A DNA stretch of 64,000 nt from Galbula dea. Taxonomy: Eukaryota; Chordata; Aves; Piciformes; Galbulidae. The stretch is taken from positions 381,052 through 445,051 of the forward strand of contig VWZX01000996.1 of the NCBI GenBank assembly GCA_013399015.1. The letters run 5' to 3'. This document shows positions 22,901 through 34,345 of the stretch, piece by piece (position 1 is the first letter of the stretch; each line of letters opens with the position of its first letter). The notes below the pieces were generated by a model that saw only the letters and a list, made by a program, of their open reading frames with translations, was not told the origin of the DNA and did not search any database. Made by a program: the position numbers and the translations under genes.

Positions 22901-25900
22901 GGTTGGCTGCACTACACCATGCTCTGTGATTATTAAGACAAATTAAAACCCTCCACCTCCCCATAACCTCAGAGGCCAGGAGTTAGCTCTCCTAGGCCCA
23001 GTCCTTTTCCACAGGAGAAGGAAGGAAGGAAACAGAACAAAACTGTTCTGGACACCCAAAACATCCAAGTTTTCCAAATACCCTGTCAACTTGGAGAGTG
23101 CTGCTCAACTACTGATGCAGTTTTTGTTGTCCTAGCTGACAATACCAAGAGAGCCTCTTGATACAACACTGAGATGTGGCTTGTAAACAAACAGGCAGTA
23201 AAAACCATGGAAGAGGTTAAATTGTGTGGTAAAACATGAGTCCATACAAAGCTGCTATAAACCAGGAGCACAAGGTAACTCAAAAGGTAGATGGCTAAAG
23301 CATGGGGAGCCAAGAGACTGCCAGAGCTCTAGGCTCTGCCCTTGGCACTAGGAAAATGCTACAGGAGTGGATCAGAACTCTGCCCCTCTGCTCACCTGAG
23401 AAGCTGCAGCTCTGCTCCAGCTCAGCTCTTTTCATCCCATCTCAGCCTGCAGAAGTTCTGGCATGAAAGCTGAAGCCATGAGGGACTCTGCCACGAATGC
23501 ATCTCACTGAAGTCACTTGGAAAAGCAGAGGAAAGGAAGCCTGCACACAAGCAGCCTTCCCTGTGGTTGAAATGAACACTGTAAAACCCAAGAAGAATCT
23601 CTTTGCTAAGGAGCTGAGGTTTGAAAAGGTATCAGAGGGAGACATTATCCCAGTGAAACCACTGAGCAGCCAAAGCCTTTCCTATTAATGCAAGCTCAGT
23701 GACCCCAAAAGGCTGCCTGGAGACTGAAGCCTCAGGATGCTCCCAGTTAAAAACCAGAGACTCCTCCAACTGGAGGAATTGTATCACTTACTGACCTACT
23801 GCAGAATGCAATCAAGGACAGAGCACAGGAATGATGATCACTTCACTTCTGAAATGAGGATCCAGGCTTAAGCTGCTGCTAGGAACAAAATAAACCAAAG
23901 CAACCTTCCTTTGCTCCATCACCCTCAGCACTAGGAGCACATCCTCTGGAAACAGGAGTATGGTTCTAGAACCATGAGGGATATGAACACCTTTCTGCTG
24001 TCCAGGGGTTGTTTCTGCTAGCAGCAGGTGTTGCTAGTGGCATCCTGACAGCTCAGGATCTCAAAAAGCACCAGACACAGCACACACACAGCAGCAGCAG
24101 CAGCACAAGCTAACTCTGCAGGACTATTATACAGCAGCAGGGACATGGAAAAAGAGATTTCCAGAAGCAGGCCAGATCTCCAGCTCCCATGCTCATCCAG
24201 GCTAATTCTACCAGCACCTAACAAAATTAACTGCTGCAAATATTAATCAAGCATTCAGCAATACCATGGCAAACTGCAATGCTAAGAACATGGCTCTGTA
24301 ATGCTGCATTATTTGTTCACCACCACAGGACTAGGCCCAAACTACAGGCTGCTACCAGCAGGATTAAAAAGAGAGCCTCATTAACCCCCACCTTCCCTAC
24401 ACTGAATTAAAACCAAGCTGCAACCAGCTGCACAACTGCTCCTGAAGTGAGCTAGGGGAGCACAGGCAAATAACCAAGCTCCAGGAAGTCAGAGCAAGGC
24501 TGTGCTCCAGCAGCAATGGGATCCAAACACACTGGCAGTTGGATGCTTGTTAGGAAATGTCTCTTTAATGAGGCAGCATATATACAAGAGATTATTACCT
24601 TAAGTGACCTGAAAGTTGTCCTGGAGAGGAGGAGACCCAGCAAGCTGCTCCTCTCCCACCTTCCCTCCTCTCCCAGCTTGCTTTCCCAGCTGCCTCCTGC
24701 CCTCAGGAGCTCCAGAGACTTAGTCTCTTCCTAGGCAGGGGCTCAAGAAACAAAAGCAATCATTCCCCCAGAGCTGGCCGTCAGCAATTTGGGTCCTACC
24801 AGACTGAAACCAACACAGACAAGGCTACATGTTTCCCCATCAGCGTTCCCTGAAGGAGGTGAAGATGCATCTCACCCAGCCAGCAGGGCAGTGCAATCCT
24901 AGGAAGCTGCTTGGGAGAGGAGCACAAGAGCAGGCCAAGCACAGCTGAGAAGCTGTGGCAGCCCTTGCTCCTTTTGCATACCTGGGCTGCCAGTGACCCA
25001 AGCTGACAGAGAACTAAGTGCACCTGTGCACAGACACAATCTTTCAACAAAGAAACTTGGCTTTTCTCCATAAGGGACAAGGAAAGGGAAGCAATTCAAT
25101 TGCAAGTCTTTAGTGCTCATTCAGGGCTTTTCAACTCTCCTCCCAGGCTGCAATGGTTGCTCTCAAGTCCCCCACACTTGGTGGGCATCACATTGAACCA
25201 ACCTGAACCAACCATTCAAAGTGCTGCTACATCTAGATCCTTTCCCACAGCAGACTCAGAAGCCACCATGCAAAGCAGGAAAGTTCCAGGTGCCTGCTCT
25301 TCACTAGGAGCTGCAGCCTTCTGCATTTCCAAAAGGAACACACAAAAAAACCCCAGGTCAATATTGCACATTGTCATCTGAAGAGCTGCTGGCACAGGAA
25401 CTTTTGCCCTGCATCTGCTGATGTGGAAAACACCAAGCACTCTCATGCCTCTGATGGAACTGCAGGAAGACAGCTCACTCCATGAGCTCACTCCCTGCTA
25501 TCTCCACCTCAAGAAGGCATAAGCTTTTCTCCCACCTCCCACCAGGCAGGGGGAGAGGACTTTTGGGGTGAACAATGCCCAAAAAGCCAACTCCATGACC
25601 CCCTCTCCTGCCTCAAGTGCATCACGTCAGGAACATACGAAGTGGTTTCTATATTTCCATGCTAGAAAATAGAAAGACAAGGTCACTGCAGTAAATTAAG
25701 TCTTGGGTATTGTCAAGATGCTTTAAAGTGAATTCAGAGTCTGCAAAAGTGGCCAAAGGGCAACTCTGGAAAGCTTGAGTTCACCTCTTAGCCACAGGAC
25801 AGGTGCAGGATGCCCAGGGTACACCAGCAGCTCCTCTTGCTCTCAGGGTACAATCTTCCTCTGCTCATTAACCTTTTGAAGACAGCCAGTGAGGATGCCA

Positions 25901-27341
25901 GAGATGGTCTCCAGCTCTTTTCTAGTGGGTACTTGATGGAGAAGAGCTTACCTTCCATCACCAACTCCATGTACACAGGAGCAAAGAGAAGTTGCTGCCT
26001 GACAGCAGATGCCCAAAGCAGAAGGGCACAGCACCCAGTGGCAGCAGCCCCAGAGGGGTCACCCAGTGCCAGCCAGCCACTGAGGGGCTGTGACAGCAGA
26101 GCCTCTCTTCATTCAGTCCTCTGAAAAGACCTCCTGAGGTGTAGAAATCTAACTAGCAATTTCATTTCATCAGTGTTTCAAATGGCTCTGGAAACTCATC
26201 TTGTGTCAATCCACACACGTGGCCACCAAGCAAAGGAATGGCAGCAGGACTGCAGGAAGGCTGCTGCACTGTGGGGCTCCTCTCAGCTGCAGACACTGAG
26301 CCTAACTTATTTGGGGTCTGAGTGCTTCCTCAGACTAAGAAAACCCCAACAGACCTCATGCCAAACTTGAGATAAGAGCTGGCACAAGAGGAGCTTCTCC
26401 CCTCCAGCTGTGGGAGAAGAGCAGTCAAGTTAACTCTCAGGTGTTAGTGTCTGAGCCTCGAGCATCAGGCAGCAGCCTCCCCAAAACCAGACACCCCCAC
26501 CCTGAGGACCACAAATCCACCACTGCTCATCCTCCAGCAGTGAGATTACAGGCTTTGGAATGGCTCTCTGGCACAAGAAATGTTTGGACTTCACCAATCA
26601 AACCTTCTGAGACCTGAAAGGAACCAATGCCACCATTCCTTTGGCTCCAGACCTTGCCTCCTTGGCCACAGGAGGGGCAGGGAAGCATCCAGAAATTAGC
26701 CAGACCTCTTCTCCCAGGAGCTGGAACTGCTGCTGAACAATGCCACTCCAAAATTGTCTGTATCTCAGGAACACCATCATCTGAATGTCTCCCTGCAGAA
26801 AGGCAAGGTGTTTGGAGAGCAGAAAAGATGCAGGTGGTTCTGCTGCTGCAGAAGTTAGCAAGCCCCAAGGCAAAGCTGAGTGTCCAACACCCTTCTTTTC
26901 CCAAGCATTTCCTGGAATGCCAAGCTTCAACCATGGTTAGGTTTCTTCTTGTGAAGCACAGGAAGCAGAAGGACAAAAGGTTCACAGAGAAAAGACTTCT
27001 CCAAGAGCAGGGACTGCCATCAGGGCAGACTCAGTCACTGCAACACCAAGCAGAAGTCCTGTGAACCAGCAGGAAATCTTCCAAAGCAAGGAGGGAAGGG
27101 AAGAGACTGGAGCTTCTGCTCCTATTAAGGCCTTTGCATACACATTCCCAACCTGGCTCTTCACAGAAAAAGGGGAATTTTGAACAAAAAAGGCAATTGG
27201 GGAGGGGGGAGGGAATGGCAAAAACTCTGATTGTGGCTAATCTTGGTGGAATTAGAAATTGCTCCTTTAAAAAAGATGGTTAACTAGAAGTGTCCCATCT
27301 TGCCCTTGCTTGCCAGTATCTCCTGTCCACAAGTTCATGTG

Positions 27342-27440
27342 CTATGTCTTCTGGAGGTCAGGGGAAAAAGGGCCAGGGGTGGAGGGTCCATCCAGTCCAG
27401 ACAGAGTAAAGGGGCCATGACTGTTCAGCACTGATGGAAA
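27342..27440 (-). CDS. ELK4: ELK4 exon 5 (terminal coding part)
   Basis: Acceptor TTGTCTCTTAG. Encodes FPSVLNSHGPFTLSGLDG, then PSTPGPFSPDLQKT and TAG, essentially the human ELK4 C-terminus. Only the coding part is given; the exon continues into the 3' UTR. Confidence 0.95.
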   Translation of the reverse strand, partial: FPSVLNSHGPFTLSGLDGPSTPGPFSPDLQKT

Positions 27441-30400
27441 CTAAGAGACAAAACAAGAACAATTAGGGAAGAAGTCACTCTCATTCCCTGCTCCTCTCCT
27501 AGCTGTGCATGGAGAAGCTCTCCTGGAAGAAAAGATCACAAACAAAACCACAACAGCACAAAGAAAGAAATCCCAAACTTCCAAAGAGTCTGATTTCATA
27601 GAATCCCAGACTGTTAGGGCTTGGAAGGGACCTCTGGAGATCATCCAGCCCAACCTCCCTGGCAGAGCAGGGTCACCACCCACAGCAGCTTGCCCAGGAT
27701 CACACCCAGGTGAGTCTGGAATGGCTCCAGAGATGGGAGACTCCACAGCCTCTCTGGGCCAGGGCTCCAGCACCCTTCCAAGAAGTTCCTCTTTATGTTC
27801 AGATGCAACTGAACTCTTCCAAAGCCACAGCCTGCAGCAGCTCAGCTACTATAACCCAAGGCAGCAGGAGGCTCCAGTCTGTAACCTCTGCCCTGAGCAC
27901 TGCTGATGCCCTAAAGTAGGAAGTGACTTTCATACAGGTGCTTGGGAAACCATGGCCATGGTCAGAATTGTTCCTCAGTTAATGAGCTAATTGTGGGGGG
28001 GGGGGGAAATGGCATTTTCAGCCCTCCTGGTTTATTCCCTGTCCCCACAGTACACATCAGCTACTTCCTTCATCCAACACAGCAGGGAAATTCAACTCCC
28101 AGGACCCCTAAAAGTTACAGGGAGGCAAGTTTTAGAGGAAGGACAGACCTCAAATATGTAAATCTCTAACTCCAGCACAGACTGCTACCAATTGAACCCA
28201 TTTCTGGCACCCCAACATGCAAACCAGACCTCAATAACACTGGGTGAGCAGTAAAACAGACTCTCAAAAGCTAACATCAGGGACAGAAACCAGAGAGATC
28301 ACTGGTTTGTCTCTGGATCAGCTGTTTGGGCTGGTTCCTGCAGATCTACTGAGGAAGGCAACAAGAAGAAAGGAGAGAGTGGCTCAACCTTACCTGGAAG
28401 AGGGTATTAGCACCTTGCAACCTGGCAGGGCTGAGAGGAGCAACTGGGCTGAGGGTACTCCAGAAGTGGATGCTGGAGAGCAGAGGGCTGGGGGTCAGCA
28501 AGATGGGAGTCTGCAAAACACATGAAGATGGGTCAGTGGGGTGAAAGCTGCACTGGCAGTAAGACCCAGCACATCTAAATCCTCAGTGCCTAGAGCTGCT
28601 AAGGGCTGGCTCCAGTCCTCAGGAACTCCCATTCCCTGCCTTTCTCCTCCTCCCTTCAGACCAAACTCTCCCCAGCAGCAGCCACCCAGCTCTCCCTCCC
28701 CTTGCTGAGCAATTTGCCTCTTTCCCCAGCTGCTGCCAACCCCCCAGTGGAACCTCCTCCTGCAAGGCAGCACCTGTGAGTGGCTGTGGAAAACTCAGCC
28801 CAGGGATTTAAGGAGAGCAGGCCAGGGGCACAGGCACAGTCTGGGTGACACTGACAGTGGGAGCCACAGCCAGAGACATCTCCCTCCACCTTCTGAATGC
28901 TCTGGATGTGCCAGGTTCAACAGCCAAAGACTCCAAAGGGTGCCAAAAGAGCAACTGCACTTTGCTCCTGCCTTCAGCCATTTCAGCCAGCAGTTTCCCT
29001 ACAGTTTGACTCCAAGACCAACTTATTGCAAGAAATTAAACACACACAGAACAACTCAACAGCCTGGTTGGATTCACTTCTCTTCCACATTTTCCAGGAG
29101 GCTTAGAAGCTTTCCTCTTCCCCACAAGGATAAGAACCACACTCAGCAGCTGTTCTTACTGCTGTTAAGTCACAACACTCTGGTCTCAAGGAAATGGCCA
29201 CTGAATCCAGCAGAAGCAAGCTGCTCAACAGACACCTCCATGGTTCTCTGCTATGAAAGGATTTTCAGAATCAGCCTGAAGGAGAAGGGCAGGGTTTAAA
29301 GCTTTGGAAATAATTCAGTATCACCCTGGCAAGATCTACAGAGGATCCTGCTGGTGCTGGTTTGGGTCCTGCCTCCACATGCTGGCACTGTACAGACCTG
29401 TAGAGCTGAGATACCACTGGGGCACACTTTGGGCTGGAAGCTAATGCTGAGGGATGAATCCAAATGGTGTTGCATAAAGAACTGGGAGTGACATCCTGAG
29501 GTGCAGAATGCCAAGTGCAGTCTGCTGGCTCCTCCTCAACCTGCCTTTTCTTCCTCTCTTAAAATACAAGATCACTGCTACTGTTGTGTAAAAGATACCC
29601 CCAAAAACAAGAGGAAGAGAAGCAGCTTACCTGGGAGAAAAGTGCTGGAGTAAGAGAAGCAGTTGGGAGAGAAGGACTCAGGATTCCCAGAGGACTTGGA
29701 TCACTGCCTGTAATGACCAGAGTAGGAGCCAACTCCAGTCCTTTGGGTTTTTTAGACCTGGAGAGGTGATTGGCAAATTCCTTCTCCAGCACAGAGGAAT
29801 CCTGCTCTTTGGGCTCTGGGGATTGATGCTGAAGGCTCTGAGCCTGCTCCAGCTGCTGAGAAGCCACCGACTCGATGTCCGTGTCAATGTCCAGGTCAGG
29901 GTTAGAGCTGAGGGGTGGTGATGGGGGAGCAGAAGGAACTTGCAGGGTAGGAGAAATGGAGGAGATGGGTGGAGTCGGGGTGAAGCTGGTGGTTAAGTTT
30001 GGCAAAGGTGCTGGAGCTTCAGGGCCAGTTAACTTGGGTAGAACAAGAGTCTCCAGGCTCTGGAGAGTTTCGTCCGAGCCCACGGGAAGAGAGGGTGCAG
30101 GTGGGGTGGCGGAAGCAGTGGAAGTGGCAGAGACCACTGAAGTGGTAGAGACCAGGGAGACAGAGGAAGGCTTTTTGGAGGGCATGGTGACAAACTTGAT
30201 GACAGAAGGGGTTGGATCCTGAGCGGGTTTCTTCTCAGCCAGTTTCTCAGCTGGATTCTCAATCTTGATGGACCTGAAGAGTTTGACGCTGGAAGAGTTG
30301 AGGGAGTTGAGGGTGAAAGAGGAGTAGAGGCCTGAGTGGATGTAGTCATTGCGGCTGGAGGACTTAGCACAGGACTGAGCCTTCTCCTTCCCACAGCTCT

Positions 30401-32169
30401 CCACATCCTTTGGAGCACTGCTGACTTCTGCCAAGCCACTCATCTCAGGGTCCCCTTCCAGCCGGCCCACCACCAGCGGATCCATGTTCAAGATCTCTGG
30501 GTAAGACACAAACTTGTAGACAAACTTCTTCCCATTCACCTTTTTAATGATGTTCTGGGGGGAAGAGAGAGAGAGAGAGAGAGAGATACAAAGATATATT
30601 TAGATCTTCAGATTCATTTTCTTCCTACAAACACTGCCTAAAATAGGCTAGAGGAAACTGACAGGCTGCAGTCCTTCATCAAAACCTGCTTCTCTTCACT
30701 GCATTCTGGCAGTTCAGTTGTGGCCCCAAAGTCTCACCTCCAAACACCACACAAAAGGAGGTGAGCTCAACCTGACATGAAATGAAAAGGAATTCTGTGG
30801 AACATATTTTACAGCACCAGCTAAGAAACCAGAAGTTCCCCTTTAGCCCCATCAGAGGTCACTGACCTGGCTCCAGGAATCCCACAGGAGAACCTGCAGA
30901 GTTACAGCTGAAAGCTCTGCAGAACTGGGAGCTCATCCTTCCAATCAAACCACCTTTGCTCCTCAGAAGATGATAACAAACCAGGCAGCTGAACTAGTCA
31001 GCAGAATGCTGGCTAATCTGCTGTTTCCATACCACAAACCAGCAGATGTCAAACTTGTTTTGCTCCTGAGTGAAATGCCACACACAAGTGGGACCTGAGA
31101 AGAGTCTTACTTAGCATCCCACTGTTATTAATGAGACCTCAGTACAAAGTCAGATTTGTGGTACCCAAAAAACAAGCTCCAAGCCACAGACCACCCACCA
31201 CAAACTGCCCAGGCTTCTCATAAACTGCCTTTTATTGTTTCATCTCATCCACCCCCAGAGGAGCAGTTGTGGGATAAACAGCTTGCTGAGGTGAAGGTAA
31301 GACTCCTACACTGGGGCTCTAGTTCTGCTTTTGGACACTACCTGTGCACTAATGAAAGGCTCTGATGAGCTGTTAGGAGACATCAGCTTATCAAGAGGAG
31401 CACCTTCCTCTGCTGGACTGGACTCACTGAAAGGTGCAATTCTGAATTCATGGAGAAAAAGGGAAACCTCTTTGGGCTGCTTCACTGAAAACCCTTATTT
31501 TGACAGAGACAACTGCAGCACAGATCTCCAGGTGGTGCCACAGTCCCCAGCTCCACCAGCACAATCATCCTGCTGCTCCAACTGAAGTGATGCAGCTTCT
31601 AATCCCCGCAAGGGTGCAGGTTTGAGAGCACAGAATGGTTCCTGAGATCACCCAGTCCAGCTGCCCCCTTCTGGCAAGGGGATTAGCATTCAGAGACTTG
31701 TACCAGCAAAGACACAAACCCAAGAAGGAAACACCTTGCCCCAAGCTCTCTACAACCTTATAAAACCACCACTGGGGAGGGGGGAAGGCAGCCAAAGGAG
31801 AGGAAACCACCCCCCCCAGCGACAACAGCACACCTCCCTTAATGCTGGGAGACAGGAGTGACACCTGTCCCCTCCTTGAAGAGAATGAAAGAGGAAACAA
31901 AGCTCATTAGGGAGAAGCTGGTAAGATGGCTAAGGACTGGAGGTGGATTGAGAGGCTGTTACCTTCACATAATAGTATCTGAGAGCACGGCTGAGTTTGT
32001 CATAGTTCATACTGGGCTTGTTCTTGCGGATCCCCCAGAGCCTGGCCACCTCCTCTGCCTGCAGCAGTTTGAACTCCCCGTCACTGGAGGTCCAGCAGAT
32101 GATATTCTTGTTCTGAGGCTCTTGGAGGAGCTGCAGGAGGAACTGCCACAGGGTGATAGCACTGTCCAT
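27342..32169 (-). CDS. ELK4: ELK4 (SAP-1), ETS-domain ternary complex factor, complete coding sequence
   Basis: Joining on the - strand 32169-31963, 30554-29631, 28510-28394 and 27440-27342 gives about 448 residues, with consensus splice sites and a TAG stop. Human ELK4 has about 431. Residues 1-86 are the ETS domain (ITLWQFLLQLL, WGIRKNKPSMNYDKLSRALR, YYYVK), which binds GGAA/T sites. About 135-157 is the B box (NDYIHSGLYSSFTLNSLN) that contacts SRF. IKIE at 165-168 fits the SUMO consensus. KKPKGLELAPTLVI is the D-box MAPK docking site. The C box carries Ser-Pro sites at 398 and 404, matching the ERK-phosphorylated pair in human ELK4. FQFP at 415-418 is the DEF docking motif. It acts in the nucleus at serum response elements. 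ELK1 and ELK3 are excluded by B-box and C-terminal sequence and by synteny. Confidence 0.97.
27441..28393 (-). other. ELK4 intron 4
   Basis: Contains one CR1 tail (27596-27900) and a G-homopolymer near 27996-28008. Confidence 0.75.
27596..27900 (-). mobile_element. CR1-type LINE 3' fragment
   Basis: Reads on + as CATAGAATCCCAGACTGTTA, GGCTTGGAAGGGACCTCTGG, AGATCATCCAGCCCAACC, which is the reverse complement of a CR1 end. It continues through GGAATGGCTCCAGAGATGGG and CACAGCCTCTCTGGGCCAGG. Same orientation as ELK4. Confidence 0.92.
28394..28510 (-). CDS. ELK4: ELK4 exon 4 (C-box transactivation region)
   Basis: 39 codons between TTTTGCAG and GTAAGG. It encodes TPILLTPSPLLSSIHFWSTL then SPVAPLSPARLQGANTLFQ, the MAPK-phosphorylated activation segment. 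Confidence 0.96.
28511..29630 (-). other. ELK4 intron 3
   Basis: 1.1 kb with consensus splice ends; nothing else recognised. Confidence 0.75.
29631..30554 (-). CDS. ELK4: ELK4 exon 3 (end of ETS domain, B box, SUMO site, D box)
   Basis: 308 codons, phase 0, between CCCCAG and GTAAGC. Starts NIIKKVNGKKFVYKFVSYPE and ends PSLPTASLTPALFSQ. A Ser/Thr/Val/Ala-rich stretch (SVSLVSTTSVVSATSTASAT) in the middle is longer and simpler than the human counterpart as I recall it. Confidence 0.96.
30563..30587. repeat. (GA)n microsatellite at the ELK4 exon 3 acceptor
   Basis: On the transcribed strand this is (CT)n followed by TTCCCCCCAG and exon 3, so the repeat itself forms the polypyrimidine tract. 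Confidence 0.9.
31622..31690 (-). mobile_element. Possible diverged CR1 fragment
   Basis: CAGAATGGTTCCTGAGATCA then CCCAGTCCAGCTGCCCC resembles an antisense CR1 3' end but is short and diverged. Confidence 0.35.
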
Positions 32170-32178
32170 AGCAGGAAG
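31963..32178 (-). CDS. ELK4: ELK4 exon 2, first coding exon (ETS domain)
   Basis: The acceptor TTTGCAG lies nine bases upstream of the ATG at 32169. That ATG begins MDSAITLWQF, the invariant ELK4 start. It encodes residues 1-69 and ends YYYVK before GTAACA, the conserved intron position inside the ETS domain. Confidence 0.96.
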
Positions 32179-34027
32179 CTGCAAATTCAGAAAGGCAGAT
32201 TAAAAGAGGGAACCAGATTAGGAACAGCACATTTTCTTTCCCCTCCCTAGCAGGGGTGGAGGGGGGGAAAGCAGAGCAGAGATGTTCTTTCCAAAGCCAG
32301 CAAGAGTAACAATTATTAGTCACCAGTCGTGAAAGATGTTCCCTGCAGAACAGAGAGGCTGGGAGCCAACTGCTGTTGTCTCCTCCCACATGTCAGTACT
32401 TTTCACATGGGTTATATTTAGCCTCATTTAACTAAATCAGGTCACTCTGGGTAAGTTGCAATGAGTCACTCTCCAAAAAAAAAAGTGGTCAAAGTTGTTC
32501 CATGTTCACTGACTCCAACTGGTGCTGCCTTGAGAGAGAGCTCAGGTGCAGCCAGGTAAAAATGGAACCACCCACTCCCTGCCTCCTCTCCTTACCTGCA
32601 CCCACCTCCAACCTAGGATCTCCAAAAGCAGAGCAACTCTCTAAAGATGCCAGTACAGAAGAACTCAGGTTTCCTTCAGTTCGTGCTCCTCCTGCCTCTC
32701 TGCAAGCAGCCTTCTCCCTCCTCCCTCTCCTTCAAACCTCCTTTCCATGCCAGACTTCATCCCTGCCCTTCCTAAGAGAGACAGCATGAAAGTCAACAAA
32801 ATGATCTCAAATGCTGCTTTGCTCCTCTCTTGATTCTGCCACCTCTCACCCCCATCACACCTCCTAGGACCAGCATCAGTCAGTTGACCCCTGCACCTCC
32901 AGCATGCTGCTCAGGCCCTGGGGCTGCTGATGCAGCCAAGGACAAGGCAAGGCAGCAGAGCTGTTGCTTTTCCTGGATCACATCTAACTACTTTCACAGC
33001 AATCTTTAAGTAGAAGACTACTATAACCCAGGCTGCACAAGGCAGGCTGTGAATTAAAGCAGATAAAGTTCCCTTCATTCAGGATTCCACCTAGGTTCTC
33101 TGGTTCCAGACCAAAAGCCTCTACCAGTGCAGCTGAAACAGCTTCCCCTGAAACAAAAATAGAGCCAGGCCCTCTGGAGTAAGAGACTTCAGGAGGAATT
33201 ACACTGAAAATGCTCTGAAATGTCTAACTCCTAGATGATATTCTCCTTTCCCACACAGAGTCAAACCTCCAGAAAGGCAAACCTAAAGAGCACAGAGCTT
33301 TCCATCTGCTGCAATCCACAAGCAGAAGCTCCAGAGTCCAGCAGCAGGAGCCATGCCTGTAGTGTTTGCAGTCCATGTGCAAACAGGGCTAGGTTCAGGA
33401 TTCAGTCAGGACTGCCAGTTCATCCTCAGAACCAAAGCCTTTTATTCCAATCTCATTACTGCCCAGCACTTAGCCAGCCCTATATAAGGAAGAGAAGAGT
33501 CTAGATGTCAGAGCTGCAGTTCAGCCAGCCCTGCAGGAGGCTTTCTGCTGACAGTTCAGAGGACTCCACATTCTTACAGGCAGAAGGTGCCCTAAGGCAG
33601 GTGTTTCTTTGGGCAGAGCTCTTTGCTTTTCACCTATTTTGAAGAATCCCTGCCCAGTGGCTGCTGACATGACTACACAGGGATGTTAACATTGATCAAG
33701 CCAGTTAAATTGCTGCAATTACATGGAACAATCACAAAATGAAGGACACCCACACCACCTTGTTATGTTGGCCTAAGGTGCTTTCCTTCTTAATTACCCT
33801 CTGCATACAAATCCATGCTTGCCCAAATTAATTGCTTGGTACTCTAAGAAAATATCAGCTGCTGAATGGGGTGCTTTGAGACTCTGCCCACACTGCACCC
33901 TGAACCATACAGGAACCTGGGGCCAGGCAACCACATGAAAACTCAACCCAGGACTTCTCCTCCAGCTTGTATTTGCCTTTGCCCACACTTCATATCTGCC
34001 TACTGCAAGGCAGAGCCTGTGCATGCT

Positions 34028-34345
34028 GCAGAGTCACCAGGACAGCTTAGGGGGTGATGCAGAGAAGGACCTGAGAGTGCTGGTGGATGAGAAGTTTACT
34101 GTGAGCCAGCAGTGTGCTCTGGTAGTCAAGGAGGCCAATGCTATCTTGGGGTGCATTAAGAAGAGTGTGAGCAGCAAGTCAGGGAGTTCTCCTCCTCCTT
34201 CTCTGCTCTGCCCCAGTGAGGCCACAGCTGGAGTCCTGGATCCAGTTCCAGAGAGACAAGGAACCACTGGAGAGACTCCAGCAGAGGCTAGGAAGATGCT
34301 GAGGGCACAGGAGCAGCTCTGGCAGGAGGAAAGGCTGACAGCCNG
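34028..34345 (+). mobile_element. CR1 ORF2-derived fragment, antisense to ELK4
   Basis: GATGCAGAGAAGGACCTGAG, AGTGCTGGTGGATGAGAAG, GGCCAATGCTATCTTGGGGT and CCAGTGAGGCCACAGCTGGA match the CR1 reverse-transcriptase ORF end. The fragment stops before the 3' UTR. An unresolved base lies at 34344. Confidence 0.85.

Larger units (their letters stand above)
19105..27341 (-). other. ELK4: ELK4 long 3' UTR (inferred, about 8.2 kb)
   Basis: No gene is recognisable between the ELK4 stop and an AT-rich block at 19.1-19.4 kb. No CR1 tail occurs in this span, although they are common elsewhere in the window. Human ELK4 is known to have a very long 3' UTR. Internal ATTAAA-type hexamers on the - strand (near 24564 and 20858) could give shorter forms. 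An (AG)n run lies at 19960-19981 and an A/C-rich low-complexity patch at 21010-21090. Open frames on + here, including one at 21740-22561, look like chance. Confidence 0.6.
30555..31962 (-). other. ELK4 intron 2
   Basis: 1.4 kb. The 3' end is a (CT)n polypyrimidine tract made of a microsatellite. A weak CR1-like fragment lies at 31622-31690. Confidence 0.75.
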
